In this document: one piece after another, positions 1 through 8,751 of the stretch
Position numbering within the stretch: the first letter of the stretch is position 1
Layout: each line of letters opens with the position of its first letter
Origin: Bacteroides sp.
GTDB lineage: Bacteria > Bacteroidota > Bacteroidia > Bacteroidales > Bacteroidaceae
Length of the DNA stretch: 64,000 nt
NCBI GenBank assembly: GCA_021201335.1
Contig: JAJQFD010000042.1
Span: 186,001 to 250,000, forward strand
Reading direction: 5' to 3'
Notes under the pieces: model-generated
Told to the model about the DNA's origin: nothing
The model's database searches: none
Seen by the model: the letters and a program-made list of their open reading frames with translations, nothing else
Position numbers and translations under genes: made by a program

Positions 1-1562
1 TAGGTACATTTCATACCGTGGACTTCAGTTCCGTGAATCTGGAAGGAAACTTTAAACTAAAAGCAGGCAACTTGGAGACACCTTCATTCCGTATCGGAAA
101 TAACATCTGGGATAACTCCCTCTGGCGGGTATTAAATTATATCTTCTGTCAGCGATGTGGCCATCCGGTTCCAGGAATTCATGGTACCTGTCATACAGAT
201 CTCTGTGCCGTACACAACGGACAGAAAATCTCTTATGCCGGGGGATGGCACGATGCGGGTGATCTTTCTCAACAGACTTTGCAAACCGGAGATGTCACTT
301 ATGCCTTGCTAGAAGCTTATAATAAGCTGAAAGATAAAAACGAAATGCTAGCTGCCCGTTTGCTTGAAGAAGCAGAGTGGGGATTAGAATTTATGCTCCG
401 TACCCGCTTTGGTGATGGATACCGGGCAAGCAGTGTCGGCCTGTTGATCTGGCTGGATGGCATTTTCAATACATACGACGACATCAACTCTGTACGGGTA
501 CAGAATCTGGCTTTCGATAATTTCCTCCATGCCGGATATGAAGCGTATGCCGCGATGACAATCGACCGGGACCCCCGTTTGCAGGAACATCTGACCCGCA
601 TAGCCAAAGAAGATTTTGAGTTTGCCCTGCAACGACACGAGAAAGTGGGTTACGGAGAATTCCTTCATTTCTATGAGCACAGCTACAATACTTCTGAGAG
701 CCAATATATGGCGACTGTCTCCTGGGCTGCAAGTATGCTATTTAAACTTACAAAAGAACAAAAGTATGCTGACCTGGCTGCTGAGTACATTCAACTCACA
801 CTGGATTGTCAGCGCCAAGAGCCTCTCAAAGATAAAGACAAAACGCGCGGTTTCTTTTACCGTGACCGTTCCCGTCAATCCATTGTTCATTACATACATC
901 AATCACGTGAACAAGTTTATATGCAGGCTATGACGCTGCTTTGCGAAACACAGCCCAATCATCCGGACTATTCGAAATGGGAAAACTCCATCCGCTTATA
1001 CGGGGATTATCTGAAAGGACTCATCAAATATACCGCTCCTTACGGCATGTTGCCCAGTGGTGTTTATCACGTTGACGAACACCGGGATTCTACCAGTTTT
1101 TACCGCTTACATCTTTTTCCACCTGAAAATGCAGATGAATTATACCAGGAGCAAGTGAAGAAAGGAGTTAAACTGGATAAAGAACACTACCTGAAACGGT
1201 TCCCCGTTTGGTTCAGTATTTTCAATGGAAACAGCGCCATTCATCTTTCCACAGGTAAAGCTGCTGCCTTATGTGGCAAATTCCTGAAGGATGAGGAATT
1301 ACTTCAAATAGGTCGCGAACAACTTTACTGGACAGTTGGTAAAAACCCATTCGGACAATCACTCATTTATGGAGAGGGTTACAATTATCCACAAATGGAC
1401 AGTTTTTCTTCGGGCGAAATAACCGGTGAAATGCCGGTAGGAATTCGGAGTCTGAGAAACGAAGATATACCTTACTGGCCGCAAACTAATACAGCTTGTT
1501 ACAAAGAAGTATGGGTAACAACCGCCGGAAAGTGGTTGTTACTGGCAACCGAATATCAATGA
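1..1562 (+). CDS. Glycoside hydrolase family 9 (cellulase-like), 5' end outside the window
   Basis: The reading frame is open to the left edge (frame from base 3), so the GTG at 18 is not a real start and the gene is cut off. The visible part is the end of a CelD-type N-terminal Ig-like domain followed by a complete GH9 (alpha/alpha)6 catalytic domain. Family motifs seen: YAGGWHDAGD (about 231-260), which carries the two catalytic aspartates; VGKNPFGQS (about 1336-1362); and the C-terminal ACYKEVWV, whose Glu fits the proton donor. GH9 enzymes cleave beta-1,4 glucans or related beta-glycans by inversion. Export is likely, but the signal peptide is not visible. The next gene encodes a DUF5009-type membrane acyltransferase, a pairing consistent with glycan processing. 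Exact substrate unknown. Confidence 0.9.
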   Translation, partial: GTFHTVDFSSVNLEGNFKLKAGNLETPSFRIGNNIWDNSLWRVLNYIFCQRCGHPVPGIHGTCHTDLCAVHNGQKISYAGGWHDAGDLSQQTLQTGDVTYALLEAYNKLKDKNEMLAARLLEEAEWGLEFMLRTRFGDGYRASSVGLLIWLDGIFNTYDDINSVRVQNLAFDNFLHAGYEAYAAMTIDRDPRLQEHLTRIAKEDFEFALQRHEKVGYGEFLHFYEHSYNTSESQYMATVSWAASMLFKLTKEQKYADLAAEYIQLTLDCQRQEPLKDKDKTRGFFYRDRSRQSIVHYIHQSREQVYMQAMTLLCETQPNHPDYSKWENSIRLYGDYLKGLIKYTAPYGMLPSGVYHVDEHRDSTSFYRLHLFPPENADELYQEQVKKGVKLDKEHYLKRFPVWFSIFNGNSAIHLSTGKAAALCGKFLKDEELLQIGREQLYWTVGKNPFGQSLIYGEGYNYPQMDSFSSGEITGEMPVGIRSLRNEDIPYWPQTNTACYKEVWVTTAGKWLLLATEYQ

Positions 1563-1621
1563 TCTTTATCACAGACAACCTATATTAGATTGAATTGAAC
1601 AACCTTTTAAACGCTAAACTT

Positions 1622-2845
1622 ATGGATCAACCAGCTACCGATTTTACTCAACGCAATCAGGCGATTGATATCCTGCGCGCACTCACTATGTTACTTATGA
1701 TCTTTGTCAACGACCTCGTATCAATTTCCGGATATCCCGAATGGCTTGGACATGCGAAGGTCCATCAGGATATGCTGGGATTGGCAGATATTGTCTTTCC
1801 CTGCTTTCTTTTTGCAGTAGGTATGTCCATTCCTTTCGCCATTGAAAGTCGTTTTGCCAAAGGTTACTCAGGTGTCAGCACGGTTGCCCATATATTAATC
1901 CGTACACTTGCATTATTGCTAATGGGGGTATTTATTGCCAACTCAGAATCCGGTGTATCTGCTGAAAGCGGATTATCAGTAGCTAGTTACCGCATCTTGA
2001 TGGTGATTGCTTTCCTGTTGGTTTGGAATGTATATCCACGTACAATCAACCTCCGCAACCAACGGATTTTTCAGGGATTAAAATACTTAGGATTGGCTTT
2101 GCTACTCTATTTAGCGATTGTATACCGCGATCCTGAAGGAGGTGTGTTTCAGGCACGCTGGTGGGGTATATTGGGGTTAATAGGTTGGTCGTACTTCTTC
2201 TGTGCCATGACATACGTTTTTGCACGCAATCGCTTCCGTTATCTGGTACCCATCTGGCTGGGTTTATTAATACTTTGCATACTGGAAAGCAATTTAAGGA
2301 CGGGCAGTTCCATACTTAATCTTCCTCGCGGTAACTTCTTCGATCAGTTACTGGGTTTAATCCATCTGGGTAATGGTTCACTTGCTGCTTTCACTATGGG
2401 AGGGATTCTCGTTTCATTAGCCAGTTTGCGATACAAAGAAGTTCCTGCACAAAAAAAAGGGTTGTTTGCCGCTTGTAGTGTAGCGATATTGTCTGTTGCA
2501 GGTCTTGTTAGCCACCGTTTCTGGATTATTTCCAAAATACAGGCTACCCCACCCTGGGTATTCTATTGTACTGCCATAGCCATCGGTGTTTATGCCCTTA
2601 TCTATTGGCTGGTAGAAAAAAGGAAAGCCCACTGGTTCAACCTCATTAAAACCGCAGGTACCGCCACTCTTACCTGCTATCTGGTACCTTACGTGGCATA
2701 TAGCCTCTCCTTTCTTCTGGGAATTCATCTACCCGAATGGCTCACCACAGGATTTGTCGGCATACTTAACTGTATCGTGTTCTCCTTCCTGGTTATTGGA
2801 GTTACTTATTTATTGGGAAGAATTCATATTAAACTTAAAATATAA
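1622..2845 (+). CDS. DUF5009 / heparan-alpha-glucosaminide N-acetyltransferase-like membrane protein
   Basis: A 407-residue polytopic inner-membrane protein. The N-terminus has the family hallmark: RNQAIDILRALTMLLMIFVN, then ADIVFPCFLFAVGMSIPFAI; about ten hydrophobic segments follow. Members of this clan (HGSNAT/YeiB-like) move acyl groups across membranes to sugar acceptors; in Bacteroidetes they often sit beside glycoside hydrolases, as here next to GH9 (59 bp gap). The frame can be extended upstream to a TTG at 1595, but the ATG at 1622 gives the usual short cytoplasmic N-terminus and is preferred. Substrate not determinable. Confidence 0.8.
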   Translation: MDQPATDFTQRNQAIDILRALTMLLMIFVNDLVSISGYPEWLGHAKVHQDMLGLADIVFPCFLFAVGMSIPFAIESRFAKGYSGVSTVAHILIRTLALLLMGVFIANSESGVSAESGLSVASYRILMVIAFLLVWNVYPRTINLRNQRIFQGLKYLGLALLLYLAIVYRDPEGGVFQARWWGILGLIGWSYFFCAMTYVFARNRFRYLVPIWLGLLILCILESNLRTGSSILNLPRGNFFDQLLGLIHLGNGSLAAFTMGGILVSLASLRYKEVPAQKKGLFAACSVAILSVAGLVSHRFWIISKIQATPPWVFYCTAIAIGVYALIYWLVEKRKAHWFNLIKTAGTATLTCYLVPYVAYSLSFLLGIHLPEWLTTGFVGILNCIVFSFLVIGVTYLLGRIHIKLKI

Positions 2846-2851
2846 ACCCGC

Positions 2852-2959
2852 ATGAAAAAATTCAAAGAGAACTATCAATTAGGATACTTTATATCCAGCA
2901 TGATTATGGCAGTCATCATCTTTATTTTCTTTTTCATCGCCTATTACTTTTGGGGATAG
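2852..2959 (+). CDS. Small single-pass membrane peptide (35 aa)
   Basis: An ATG six bases after the DUF5009 stop opens a 35-codon frame. It has a short basic N-terminus (MKKFKENYQLGYF) and one strongly hydrophobic segment of about 20 residues rich in Ile and Phe, ending in Tyr-Tyr-Phe-Trp-Gly. The composition and tight spacing after the membrane acyltransferase suggest a real co-transcribed membrane microprotein. No family is recognised. Too short for coding statistics, so confidence is moderate. Confidence 0.5.
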   Translation: MKKFKENYQLGYFISSMIMAVIIFIFFFIAYYFWG

Positions 2960-2977
2960 AAAGCAAAAGGAATGGAT

Positions 2978-3493
2978 TTATTCTTTCTTTTTTGAGTAGA
3001 TCCATTCGTCCAGGTATTCTCCATCTTTATAAATGGCTTTTTTGAGTTTGGCTTCCAGTTCGAATCCGGCCTTTTCCAGCACTCTTTGCGAACCACGATT
3101 GGTGGAGAAAGGTCGCGCGAAGATTCGGGTAATATCGAATGTTTTAAAGCCATATTCTACCATCTCTTGTATGGCACGGGGCATAATGCCAAGCCCCCAA
3201 TATTTCTCAGACAACCAATAACCCATCTCAGCATTCTTCTCATGAATGTCCGATTGAGGAAAAATGCCTATGGAACCCACCGCTTCACCATTTACTTCGA
3301 TGGCAAAAACCTGTGTAGGTGAATGTCCTGAAATTGCTTTGATGTAATTCTTTCCATCTTCTCGTGTATAGGGATGTGGAAATGCGTTGGTAAGCCAACA
3401 GGCAATATTTCTATTGTTGGCATGTTGCACCAGGCTCTCTACATCGGTTTCTTTCCAAGGACGTAGCGTAAATTCAGTGATTTGCTTTTCCAT
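2978..3493 (-). CDS. GNAT family N-acetyltransferase (RimJ/RimL type)
   Basis: A 171-residue protein of normal length for the RimJ/RimL (Acetyltransf_3) branch of GNAT. Seen: N-terminal LRPWKETDVESLVQHANN, the central MGYWLSEKYWGLGIM that includes the acetyl-CoA pyrophosphate loop, and the C-terminal NRGSQRVLEKAGFELE. It likely acetylates an amine of a small molecule or a protein N-terminus; acceptor unknown. Convergent with the gene upstream on the plus strand and divergent from the 3586 gene. A -7-type box lies just upstream (3519-3526). Confidence 0.85.
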   Translation of the reverse strand: MEKQITEFTLRPWKETDVESLVQHANNRNIACWLTNAFPHPYTREDGKNYIKAISGHSPTQVFAIEVNGEAVGSIGIFPQSDIHEKNAEMGYWLSEKYWGLGIMPRAIQEMVEYGFKTFDITRIFARPFSTNRGSQRVLEKAGFELEAKLKKAIYKDGEYLDEWIYSKKKE

Positions 3494-3518
3494 CTATGTA
3501 TCTAATTTATTGTTCTTA

Positions 3519-3526
3519 CAAAAATA
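3519..3526 (-). promoter_or_regulatory. Candidate -7 promoter box for the GNAT gene
   Basis: The minus strand reads TATTTTTG, a perfect TAnnTTTG box, ending about 25 nt before the GNAT start codon. No clear -33 TTG at the expected spacing. Confidence 0.45.
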
Positions 3527-3585
3527 CGATTAAATTGATGTATCTTGTACACCCAAATTAAATTTTTAAAATCGGATAATATTTT

Positions 3586-4833
3586 ATGGCGAAGAAAAAG
3601 AAAGCAGGAATTGATCCTAAAATACTCAGAGCACAATATAGAAATCAATACCTCCGGGAGTTAAAACGATTATACAATCAAATTCATCCTGATCTTTTCT
3701 CTCGCATCAGTAACCGTCATCTCGAAAAAATATTTCTGAGCAGAGGAAGAACAGCCAAACTCGTTATTGAAGGGTGGATTCTTCCTGAATGGTTCACTAA
3801 ATACTGCCAGGATAACATCAGGGAACACATGGTGAATAACCAGATAGAAATTGTTCCGGGAGGTCTTACAGTCAATTTACACCAGTTTAGTAATTATATC
3901 ATCCCTCTTATGGCATGGGCAAAAGAACTAGCACCCTTATTTGCCAATGACCCTTGGTTTGAAGAAATTATTCTCAACAATTTTGAAAAATTCATGAATC
4001 AGTATGAACACTTAATGAATGTGATTTCTCTGGTTTTAATGTATATGTTAACCCAGCCACCGTATCAGTTCTGTAACCTGGAATATATTATTGAAAACGG
4101 TTACAGCCCAGATGGCTCTCCACGTATTGAACAGAAATACAAATTAAGACTCGCTCGTTCAGCGAAAGCCCGAATTATATATAATAACGGGGAAAAACGT
4201 ACTGCTTATGAAGTACTACAAAATTTCCACAAAGCATATAATCCTCATAAAATAGCCCCCTTTACTCCTCTGACTTTTTTACCTTCACACTTCGGTGTAA
4301 AAACGGAGGAACCGGAAGAGAAACCTTATCCCGTATTTATCCTTCAGCATGCACTCGACAGGCTGGATGAGCGACTGGACTGTCCGGTTTTTGGATATAC
4401 AACTTCCCTGATTGTTGATTCACTCCAGAGTGGGAAAGTCTACAAACTCTCTGCTCATAAGTTATTAGTCGAATATCATATTGAGGAAGCAAAAGCCGGC
4501 TATCTTCAAGTAGACGTACGGGAAGATGTTATATTAATCCGTACTTTCCTGTTTCTGACCAATGAGACCACTCCCGAAGGTCAGAAGCTCCGCACCCATC
4601 TTGGTTTGCATACCGAAGATATAAAGTTTCTCAATATTGATAAATTGACCCCTTTCCTTGAAACAGATATCTTAAAGGATGAGAAAATATGTACTTTGTT
4701 ACGGGATTCCGGCTGTGAATCACTTATCCACTTATGCGAAACGGTGAAAAACAGCAGTTTCTGGCAGCTACCCGAAGAGACAAAAGAAATGGCTGAAAAG
4801 CTGAAAAGATATATGATGGAAGGGGAAAAATAA
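3586..4833 (+). CDS. Conserved-looking hypothetical protein (415 aa)
   Basis: I do not recognise a family. It begins with a basic stretch (MAKKKKAGIDPKILRAQYRN), has no signal peptide or membrane segment, and looks cytosolic. The middle (about residues 85-160) is helical and hydrophobic. The C-terminal half contains FILQHALDRLDERLD and HLGLHTEDIKFLNIDK. The frame is long and ungapped with normal codon use, so it is real. It stands alone between a divergent GNAT gene and a long AT-rich gap. No function inferred. Confidence 0.75.
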   Translation: MAKKKKAGIDPKILRAQYRNQYLRELKRLYNQIHPDLFSRISNRHLEKIFLSRGRTAKLVIEGWILPEWFTKYCQDNIREHMVNNQIEIVPGGLTVNLHQFSNYIIPLMAWAKELAPLFANDPWFEEIILNNFEKFMNQYEHLMNVISLVLMYMLTQPPYQFCNLEYIIENGYSPDGSPRIEQKYKLRLARSAKARIIYNNGEKRTAYEVLQNFHKAYNPHKIAPFTPLTFLPSHFGVKTEEPEEKPYPVFILQHALDRLDERLDCPVFGYTTSLIVDSLQSGKVYKLSAHKLLVEYHIEEAKAGYLQVDVREDVILIRTFLFLTNETTPEGQKLRTHLGLHTEDIKFLNIDKLTPFLETDILKDEKICTLLRDSGCESLIHLCETVKNSSFWQLPEETKEMAEKLKRYMMEGEK

Positions 4834-5568
4834 GTATTCAGTGACAAAGAACATTGTTTTCAAAAAAGCCACTTATAAAGAAATATGATAAAATATTCAC
4901 AGTTTGATTATCTTTTTGTTTTCCTCTAAAGATCTCAGCATTTGCTCTTTTTTGAAGTGAGTCTGCTTATACGGCTTCTGAGCAGGGTAATTTCCTCTTG
5001 GAAAAGTGTTTTTTGCTTCAAAAAATGAAAAGACACGAGAACTTTGTTTAGAAACGTAGGCTAAAAACAGTTTTGCTGTCGAATTATACATTCTTATGTT
5101 GGTTAACAAAAATATTTCTTTGTGTAACAAATGGAGTACGGTTGTCACACAAGTAGAGTACATTTATTAACCAGAAAGAGTAAGCTTATTAACCAAACAG
5201 GACGGTGTTGTTTAATAAACTATTTTTGTGATCGTCTATCCACATATAAAAGAGATTAAGCTACACAGAAGAAACAATTTCTTAGCATAAGATTATTCAT
5301 ATTGAGATTATTTGATTGATCAATCTTAGTATTTTAGTTATATCATTTTAATTTGATATAACTGATTCACGGAATATTTTGCCATCAATATTAATTTAAA
5401 AAAACATATTTACATCAATTTATCGATTCATTCTTCTTTTTGAATTTTTCCAATGATACTGAAATGCAGATAATTATTTTGAAATGGTTCATACTATATA
5501 TATGCGAAGATTCGGAGATTAAGAATAGGGTGATAAAATGATATTTTTCCAATCATAAATATCTGGTA
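4834..5568. other. AT-rich intergenic region without a convincing gene
   Basis: About 735 bp, very AT-rich, with no open frame having coding character. Two copies of ttattaacca lie at about 5164 and 5188, and there are several A/T runs. A possible 88-codon minus-strand frame (4897-5163) lacks a recognisable product or a promoter and was not called. It may hold a degraded gene or long regulatory leaders. Confidence 0.5.
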
Positions 5569-5576
5569 TAATTTTG
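5569..5576 (+). promoter_or_regulatory. -7 promoter box for the 90-aa small protein
   Basis: TAATTTTG matches TAnnTTTG and lies 54 nt before the ATG at 5631. The expected -33 position has only a T-rich stretch. Confidence 0.5.
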
Positions 5577-5630
5577 TACATTTAAACGTTTCAAATAACT
5601 TCATATTTAATATGTAAGCCTAAGATTAAG

Positions 5631-5903
5631 ATGGAAAAAGGAATTGTAACAAATAAAGAGTTTAAACAAGAATATGAACCGGGAAGTGGTTCGTTATTCG
5701 TACCCGTTTTGGGAAATCTTTTTCCGAAACTTTTTGGACAAAGTATGCGATCAGTGGATAGATGGTTCGTTATTGCAGAAGTGAAAGATAAATTATATAG
5801 GTATGAAATTGATAAAAAAATATATGATCGAATTGATATAGGGGATAAGATTGAAATCAGAATAGATCAATACGGAATGCCTGAAGTTGGACTAATGAAG
5901 TAA
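5631..5903 (+). CDS. Small hypothetical protein (90 aa)
   Basis: A short soluble protein without signal peptide or membrane segment. The order is a Gly/Pro-rich middle (YEPGSGSLFVPVLGNLFPKL), then alternating strands (RWFVIAEVKDKLYRYEID) and a basic-acidic C-terminus (IDIGDKIEIRIDQYGMPEVG). The pattern suggests a small beta-barrel or beta-sandwich, perhaps a binding or regulatory domain. A promoter box lies 54 nt upstream, and it converges with the tRNA operon. Family not recognised. Confidence 0.65.
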   Translation: MEKGIVTNKEFKQEYEPGSGSLFVPVLGNLFPKLFGQSMRSVDRWFVIAEVKDKLYRYEIDKKIYDRIDIGDKIEIRIDQYGMPEVGLMK

Positions 5904-5947
5904 GTTGTTTTATTTGATCGTACAAAATTAGGAAAGGAAGGCATAAA

Positions 5948-5983
5948 GAAAAAAAGCCTCATAAGTCATAGACTTATAAGGCT
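5948..5983 (-). terminator. Rho-independent terminator of the tRNA-Gly/tRNA-Leu operon
   Basis: A 13-bp stem (5955-5967 with 5971-5983, one mismatch, 3-nt loop) is followed on the minus strand by a run of seven T (complement of 5949-5955). It lies 14 nt past the 3' end of tRNA-Leu. Confidence 0.85.
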
Positions 5984-5997
5984 AAATTCAAACTATG

Positions 5998-6081
5998 TAC
6001 TCGAAGGGGGACTTGAACCCCCACAGCCGCTATGGCCAAAGGATTTTAAGTCCTTCGTGTCTACCATTCCACCATTCGAGC
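5998..6081 (-). tRNA. tRNA-Leu (anticodon TAA)
   Basis: An 84-nt class II tRNA. The acceptor stem pairs GCTCGAA with TTCGAGT, with discriminator A. The anticodon stem AAGGA/TCCTT encloses loop CTTAAAA, so the anticodon is TAA (reads UUA). The TTCAAGT T-loop is present. CCA is not encoded. It is 16 nt downstream of tRNA-Gly in the same transcript. Confidence 0.95.
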
Positions 6082-6097
6082 ATCCTGTTAAAGATCG

Positions 6098-6170
6098 AGC
6101 GAAAGACGGGATTCGAACCCGCGACCCTAACCTTGGCAAGGTTATGCTCTACCAACTGAGCTACTTTCGC
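6098..6170 (-). tRNA. tRNA-Gly (anticodon GCC)
   Basis: A 73-nt tRNA. The acceptor stem is GCGAAAG/CTTTCGC with discriminator T, the anticodon stem TAACC/GGTTA encloses loop TTGCCAA (anticodon GCC), and the T-loop is TTCGAAT. First gene of the two-tRNA operon; CCA is not encoded. Confidence 0.95.
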
Positions 6171-6184
6171 GTTTTTGACGGGTG

Positions 6185-6217
6185 CAAAGATATAATGATT
6201 TGATGTAAAAGCCAAAC
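6185..6217 (-). promoter_or_regulatory. Promoter of the tRNA operon
   Basis: Minus strand: TTTG at -33 (complement of 6213-6216), 20-nt spacer, TATCTTTG at -7 (complement of 6185-6192). This is a textbook Bacteroidetes housekeeping promoter, placing transcription start just before the tRNA-Gly 5' end. Confidence 0.85.
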
Positions 6218-6262
6218 TTTTTCTATTGAAAATTTAAAATAAACTGGGAAGTGTTGAAACGC

Positions 6263-6325
6263 ACAGGAGTTAAGAATATCCGACACATTCTTTTAATTTG
6301 AATATCGGGTTCTTAGCTCCTTGTT
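6263..6325 (-). terminator. Imperfect hairpin downstream of the aldo/keto reductase gene
   Basis: Arms acaggagttaagaatatccg and cgggttcttagctccttgt pair imperfectly around an AT-rich loop, just past the stop codon. There is no good T-run, so it may be a weak terminator or an mRNA 3' stabiliser. Confidence 0.4.
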
Positions 6326-6343
6326 TATTTCATATTCAGTCAC

Positions 6344-7336
6344 TTATTTGAGAATATTTTCTATCTCGTCCAGTTCTTCTTGGGTAAAGCTCATCTGATT
6401 CAGCGTCTCGAGATTGTCAGCTAACTGCCGTACTGAACTTGCACCGATAATTACCGAAGTTACACGTTCATCTCTCAATACCCATGCCAACGCCATTTGC
6501 GCTAAAGATTGGTTTCTTTTTTTTGCTAACTCATTGAGTAAACGTATAAGGGCAACTTTTTCCGCTGTGACTTGCTCCCGTTTTAAGAAACCAGTGGAAC
6601 GGGCAGCACGGGAATCTTCCGGAATGCCATGCAAATATTTATTGGTCAATAATCCCTGAGCAAGCGGAGAAAAAGCAATAAATCCGCAACCAGCTTCCTG
6701 AGCTAATTGCAAGGTGCCTTCCTCAACTTCACGAGTAAACATGCTGTATCTATCCTGATTGATTAAACAAGGGACACCGGCTTCCTTTAATAAATGATAA
6801 GACAAACGCGCTTTTTCTACCGGATATTTGGAGATACCGACATATAAAGCTTTCCCTTGACGCACAATATCAATCAGTGCCTGCATGGTTTCTTCTACCG
6901 GGGTAACCCCATCGTATCTGTGGCTGTAAAAGATATCAAAATAATCTAACCCGGTACGCTTCAAACTTTGGTCGATACTTGCCATCAGATTCTTACGGGA
7001 ACTTCCGTCTCCATAAGGACCGGCCCACATTTCGTGCCCTGCTTTGGAAGAGATAATCATCTCATCCCGGTAACCCAGGAAATTCCGTTTCAGTATCTTT
7101 CCGAAATTGCTTTCTGCCGATCCGGGTGACGGACCATAATTATTAGCGAGATCAAAGTGAGTAATACCTTGATCAAATGCATGTTTAATCATATCGGTAG
7201 CAACTTCAAAGTCATCTACATCACCAAAGTTATGCCAAAGGCCCAAAGAGATGCGAGGTAATAACAACCCGCTATTGCCACAATATTTATATTCCATTTT
7301 ACCGGAATAACGGGTTTCGGAAGGAGTATAGTCCAT
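6344..7336 (-). CDS. Aldo/keto reductase, YghZ / L-glyceraldehyde-3-phosphate reductase type
   Basis: A 330-residue (beta/alpha)8 NADPH-dependent reductase with the complete catalytic tetrad: Asp62 and Tyr67 (HFDLANNYG), Lys98 (SSKAG) and His139 (YSHR). The YghZ subgroup is indicated by YCGNSGLLLPRISLGLW, ANNYGPSPGSAE and the NADPH-binding VIIGASSVRQLADN near the C-terminus. Family members reduce aldehydes such as glyceraldehyde-3-phosphate or methylglyoxal; the physiological substrate here is uncertain. It lies 58 nt after argH and could be the last gene of that transcript. Confidence 0.9.
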   Translation of the reverse strand: MDYTPSETRYSGKMEYKYCGNSGLLLPRISLGLWHNFGDVDDFEVATDMIKHAFDQGITHFDLANNYGPSPGSAESNFGKILKRNFLGYRDEMIISSKAGHEMWAGPYGDGSSRKNLMASIDQSLKRTGLDYFDIFYSHRYDGVTPVEETMQALIDIVRQGKALYVGISKYPVEKARLSYHLLKEAGVPCLINQDRYSMFTREVEEGTLQLAQEAGCGFIAFSPLAQGLLTNKYLHGIPEDSRAARSTGFLKREQVTAEKVALIRLLNELAKKRNQSLAQMALAWVLRDERVTSVIIGASSVRQLADNLETLNQMSFTQEELDEIENILK

Positions 7337-7394
7337 AGGAATTGTATATTAATTCGTTTTGAAAGGGAAAAGAATATCTCAGAAGAGAAAGAAA

Positions 7395-8744
7395 CTAAGA
7401 AAATTTCTTATTAAGCAAGGCTTTTTCTGCTGCCTCCATGCGCTCAAAATCAAAGCCTTCAATCACACTTTGCATTAGCATGGTAATCGCTTCATTGCTT
7501 AAATTACCAATACTGCCTTCGTGGGTATGATGCACCTGTTTATCATGAGAAAAATTACCGGCTTCAATATCTAATCCTACTTTCTTATAAGCATCGCGGA
7601 AAGGCATTCCTTCACGAGCCAGTCGATTGACTTCCTCAACACTAAAAATGAGGAGGTATTTATCATCATCAAGGATGTGTTCGTTCACCTTTATCTCCTT
7701 CATGATATAAGTAGTCATTTCCAGGCAATCCTTCAATTCCTGAAAAGCAGGAATAAAGATTTCCTTAATAATCTGCAAATCGCGGAAGTATCCAGAAGGC
7801 AGGTTATTGGCTATCATCATGATTTGTTGGGGTAGAGCCTGCAATTTATTGCATTTAGCACGGGTTAGTTCAAATACATCCGGATTCTTTTTATGAGGCA
7901 TGATACTGGAACCAGTTGTACAATCGTCCGGCAATTTCACAAAGCCAAAGTTCTGGCTATTGTATAAGCAAGCGTCATAAGCTAACTTTGAGATCGTTCC
8001 GGCAATACTGGCTAACGCAAAAGCTACATTACGCTCCATCTTTCCACGTCCCATCTGGGCATACACCACATTGTAATTCATGGTATCAAAACCCAATAAC
8101 TCAGTCGTCATGGAGCGATTCAATGGAAAAGAGGATCCGTAACCAGCAGCTGAACCCAACGGATTACGGTTACACATCTTATAAGCTGCCTGCAGGAATA
8201 ACAAATCATCTACCAGACTTTCCGCATAAGCTCCGAACCACAGCCCAAAAGATGAAGGCATGGCTATTTGCAGGTGCGTATAACCCGGCATCAGAACATC
8301 TCTGTACCTCTCGCTTTGATTAATCAAGACTCTGAAAAGAGTTTCAACCTGATCGGCAATTTCTTTGATTTGTGCACGGGTGAATAGTTTCAGGTCGAGT
8401 AATACCTGGTCATTGCGGGAGCGTCCGCTATGTATCTTTTTACCAACATCGCCTAAAGAACGTGTCAGCATCAGCTCTACCTGAGAGTGGACATCTTCAA
8501 CTCCCTCTTCAATTTCAAAGTTCCCCTGTTCAGCCTGATGATATATCTTCTTCAGTTCGGTAAGCAATAATTGCAATTCTTCCGAGCTAAGCAGTCCAAT
8601 ACTCTCTAGCATGGTTATATGGGCCATGGAGCCCATTACATCATGTTTGGCGAGAAACAAATCCATTTCGCGGTCACGTCCAACAGTAAAACGTTCAATG
8701 TCTTTATTAACCTGAACATTCTTCTCCCAAAGTTTTTGAGCCAT
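7395..8744 (-). CDS. argH: Argininosuccinate lyase
   Basis: Catalyses the last step of arginine synthesis, argininosuccinate to arginine plus fumarate. The 449 residues are of normal length. Seen: the fumarase-superfamily signature GSSIMPHKKNP (278-288) with the mobile-loop catalytic Ser, the GYTHLQIAMP segment with His157, and KIHSGRSRNDQV (about 103-114). It starts 7 nt after the SRPBCC gene, which overlaps pyrE, so pyrE, the SRPBCC gene and argH form an operon. Other arginine genes of this route (argF') are at 33.9 kb. Confidence 0.97.
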   Translation of the reverse strand: MAQKLWEKNVQVNKDIERFTVGRDREMDLFLAKHDVMGSMAHITMLESIGLLSSEELQLLLTELKKIYHQAEQGNFEIEEGVEDVHSQVELMLTRSLGDVGKKIHSGRSRNDQVLLDLKLFTRAQIKEIADQVETLFRVLINQSERYRDVLMPGYTHLQIAMPSSFGLWFGAYAESLVDDLLFLQAAYKMCNRNPLGSAAGYGSSFPLNRSMTTELLGFDTMNYNVVYAQMGRGKMERNVAFALASIAGTISKLAYDACLYNSQNFGFVKLPDDCTTGSSIMPHKKNPDVFELTRAKCNKLQALPQQIMMIANNLPSGYFRDLQIIKEIFIPAFQELKDCLEMTTYIMKEIKVNEHILDDDKYLLIFSVEEVNRLAREGMPFRDAYKKVGLDIEAGNFSHDKQVHHTHEGSIGNLSNEAITMLMQSVIEGFDFERMEAAEKALLNKKFS

Positions 8745-8751
8745 TAGGATT

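Noticed and set aside
18-1562. GTG at 18 as the start of the GH9 gene
   Set aside because: The frame is open to the left edge and the first codons belong to the end of an Ig-like domain, so the gene starts outside the window.
4897-5163. 88-codon minus-strand frame as a gene
   Set aside because: AT-rich, no recognisable product, no promoter box or conserved features; likely chance.
7916-8323. 135-codon plus-strand frame
   Set aside because: Antisense to the strongly conserved argH coding region.
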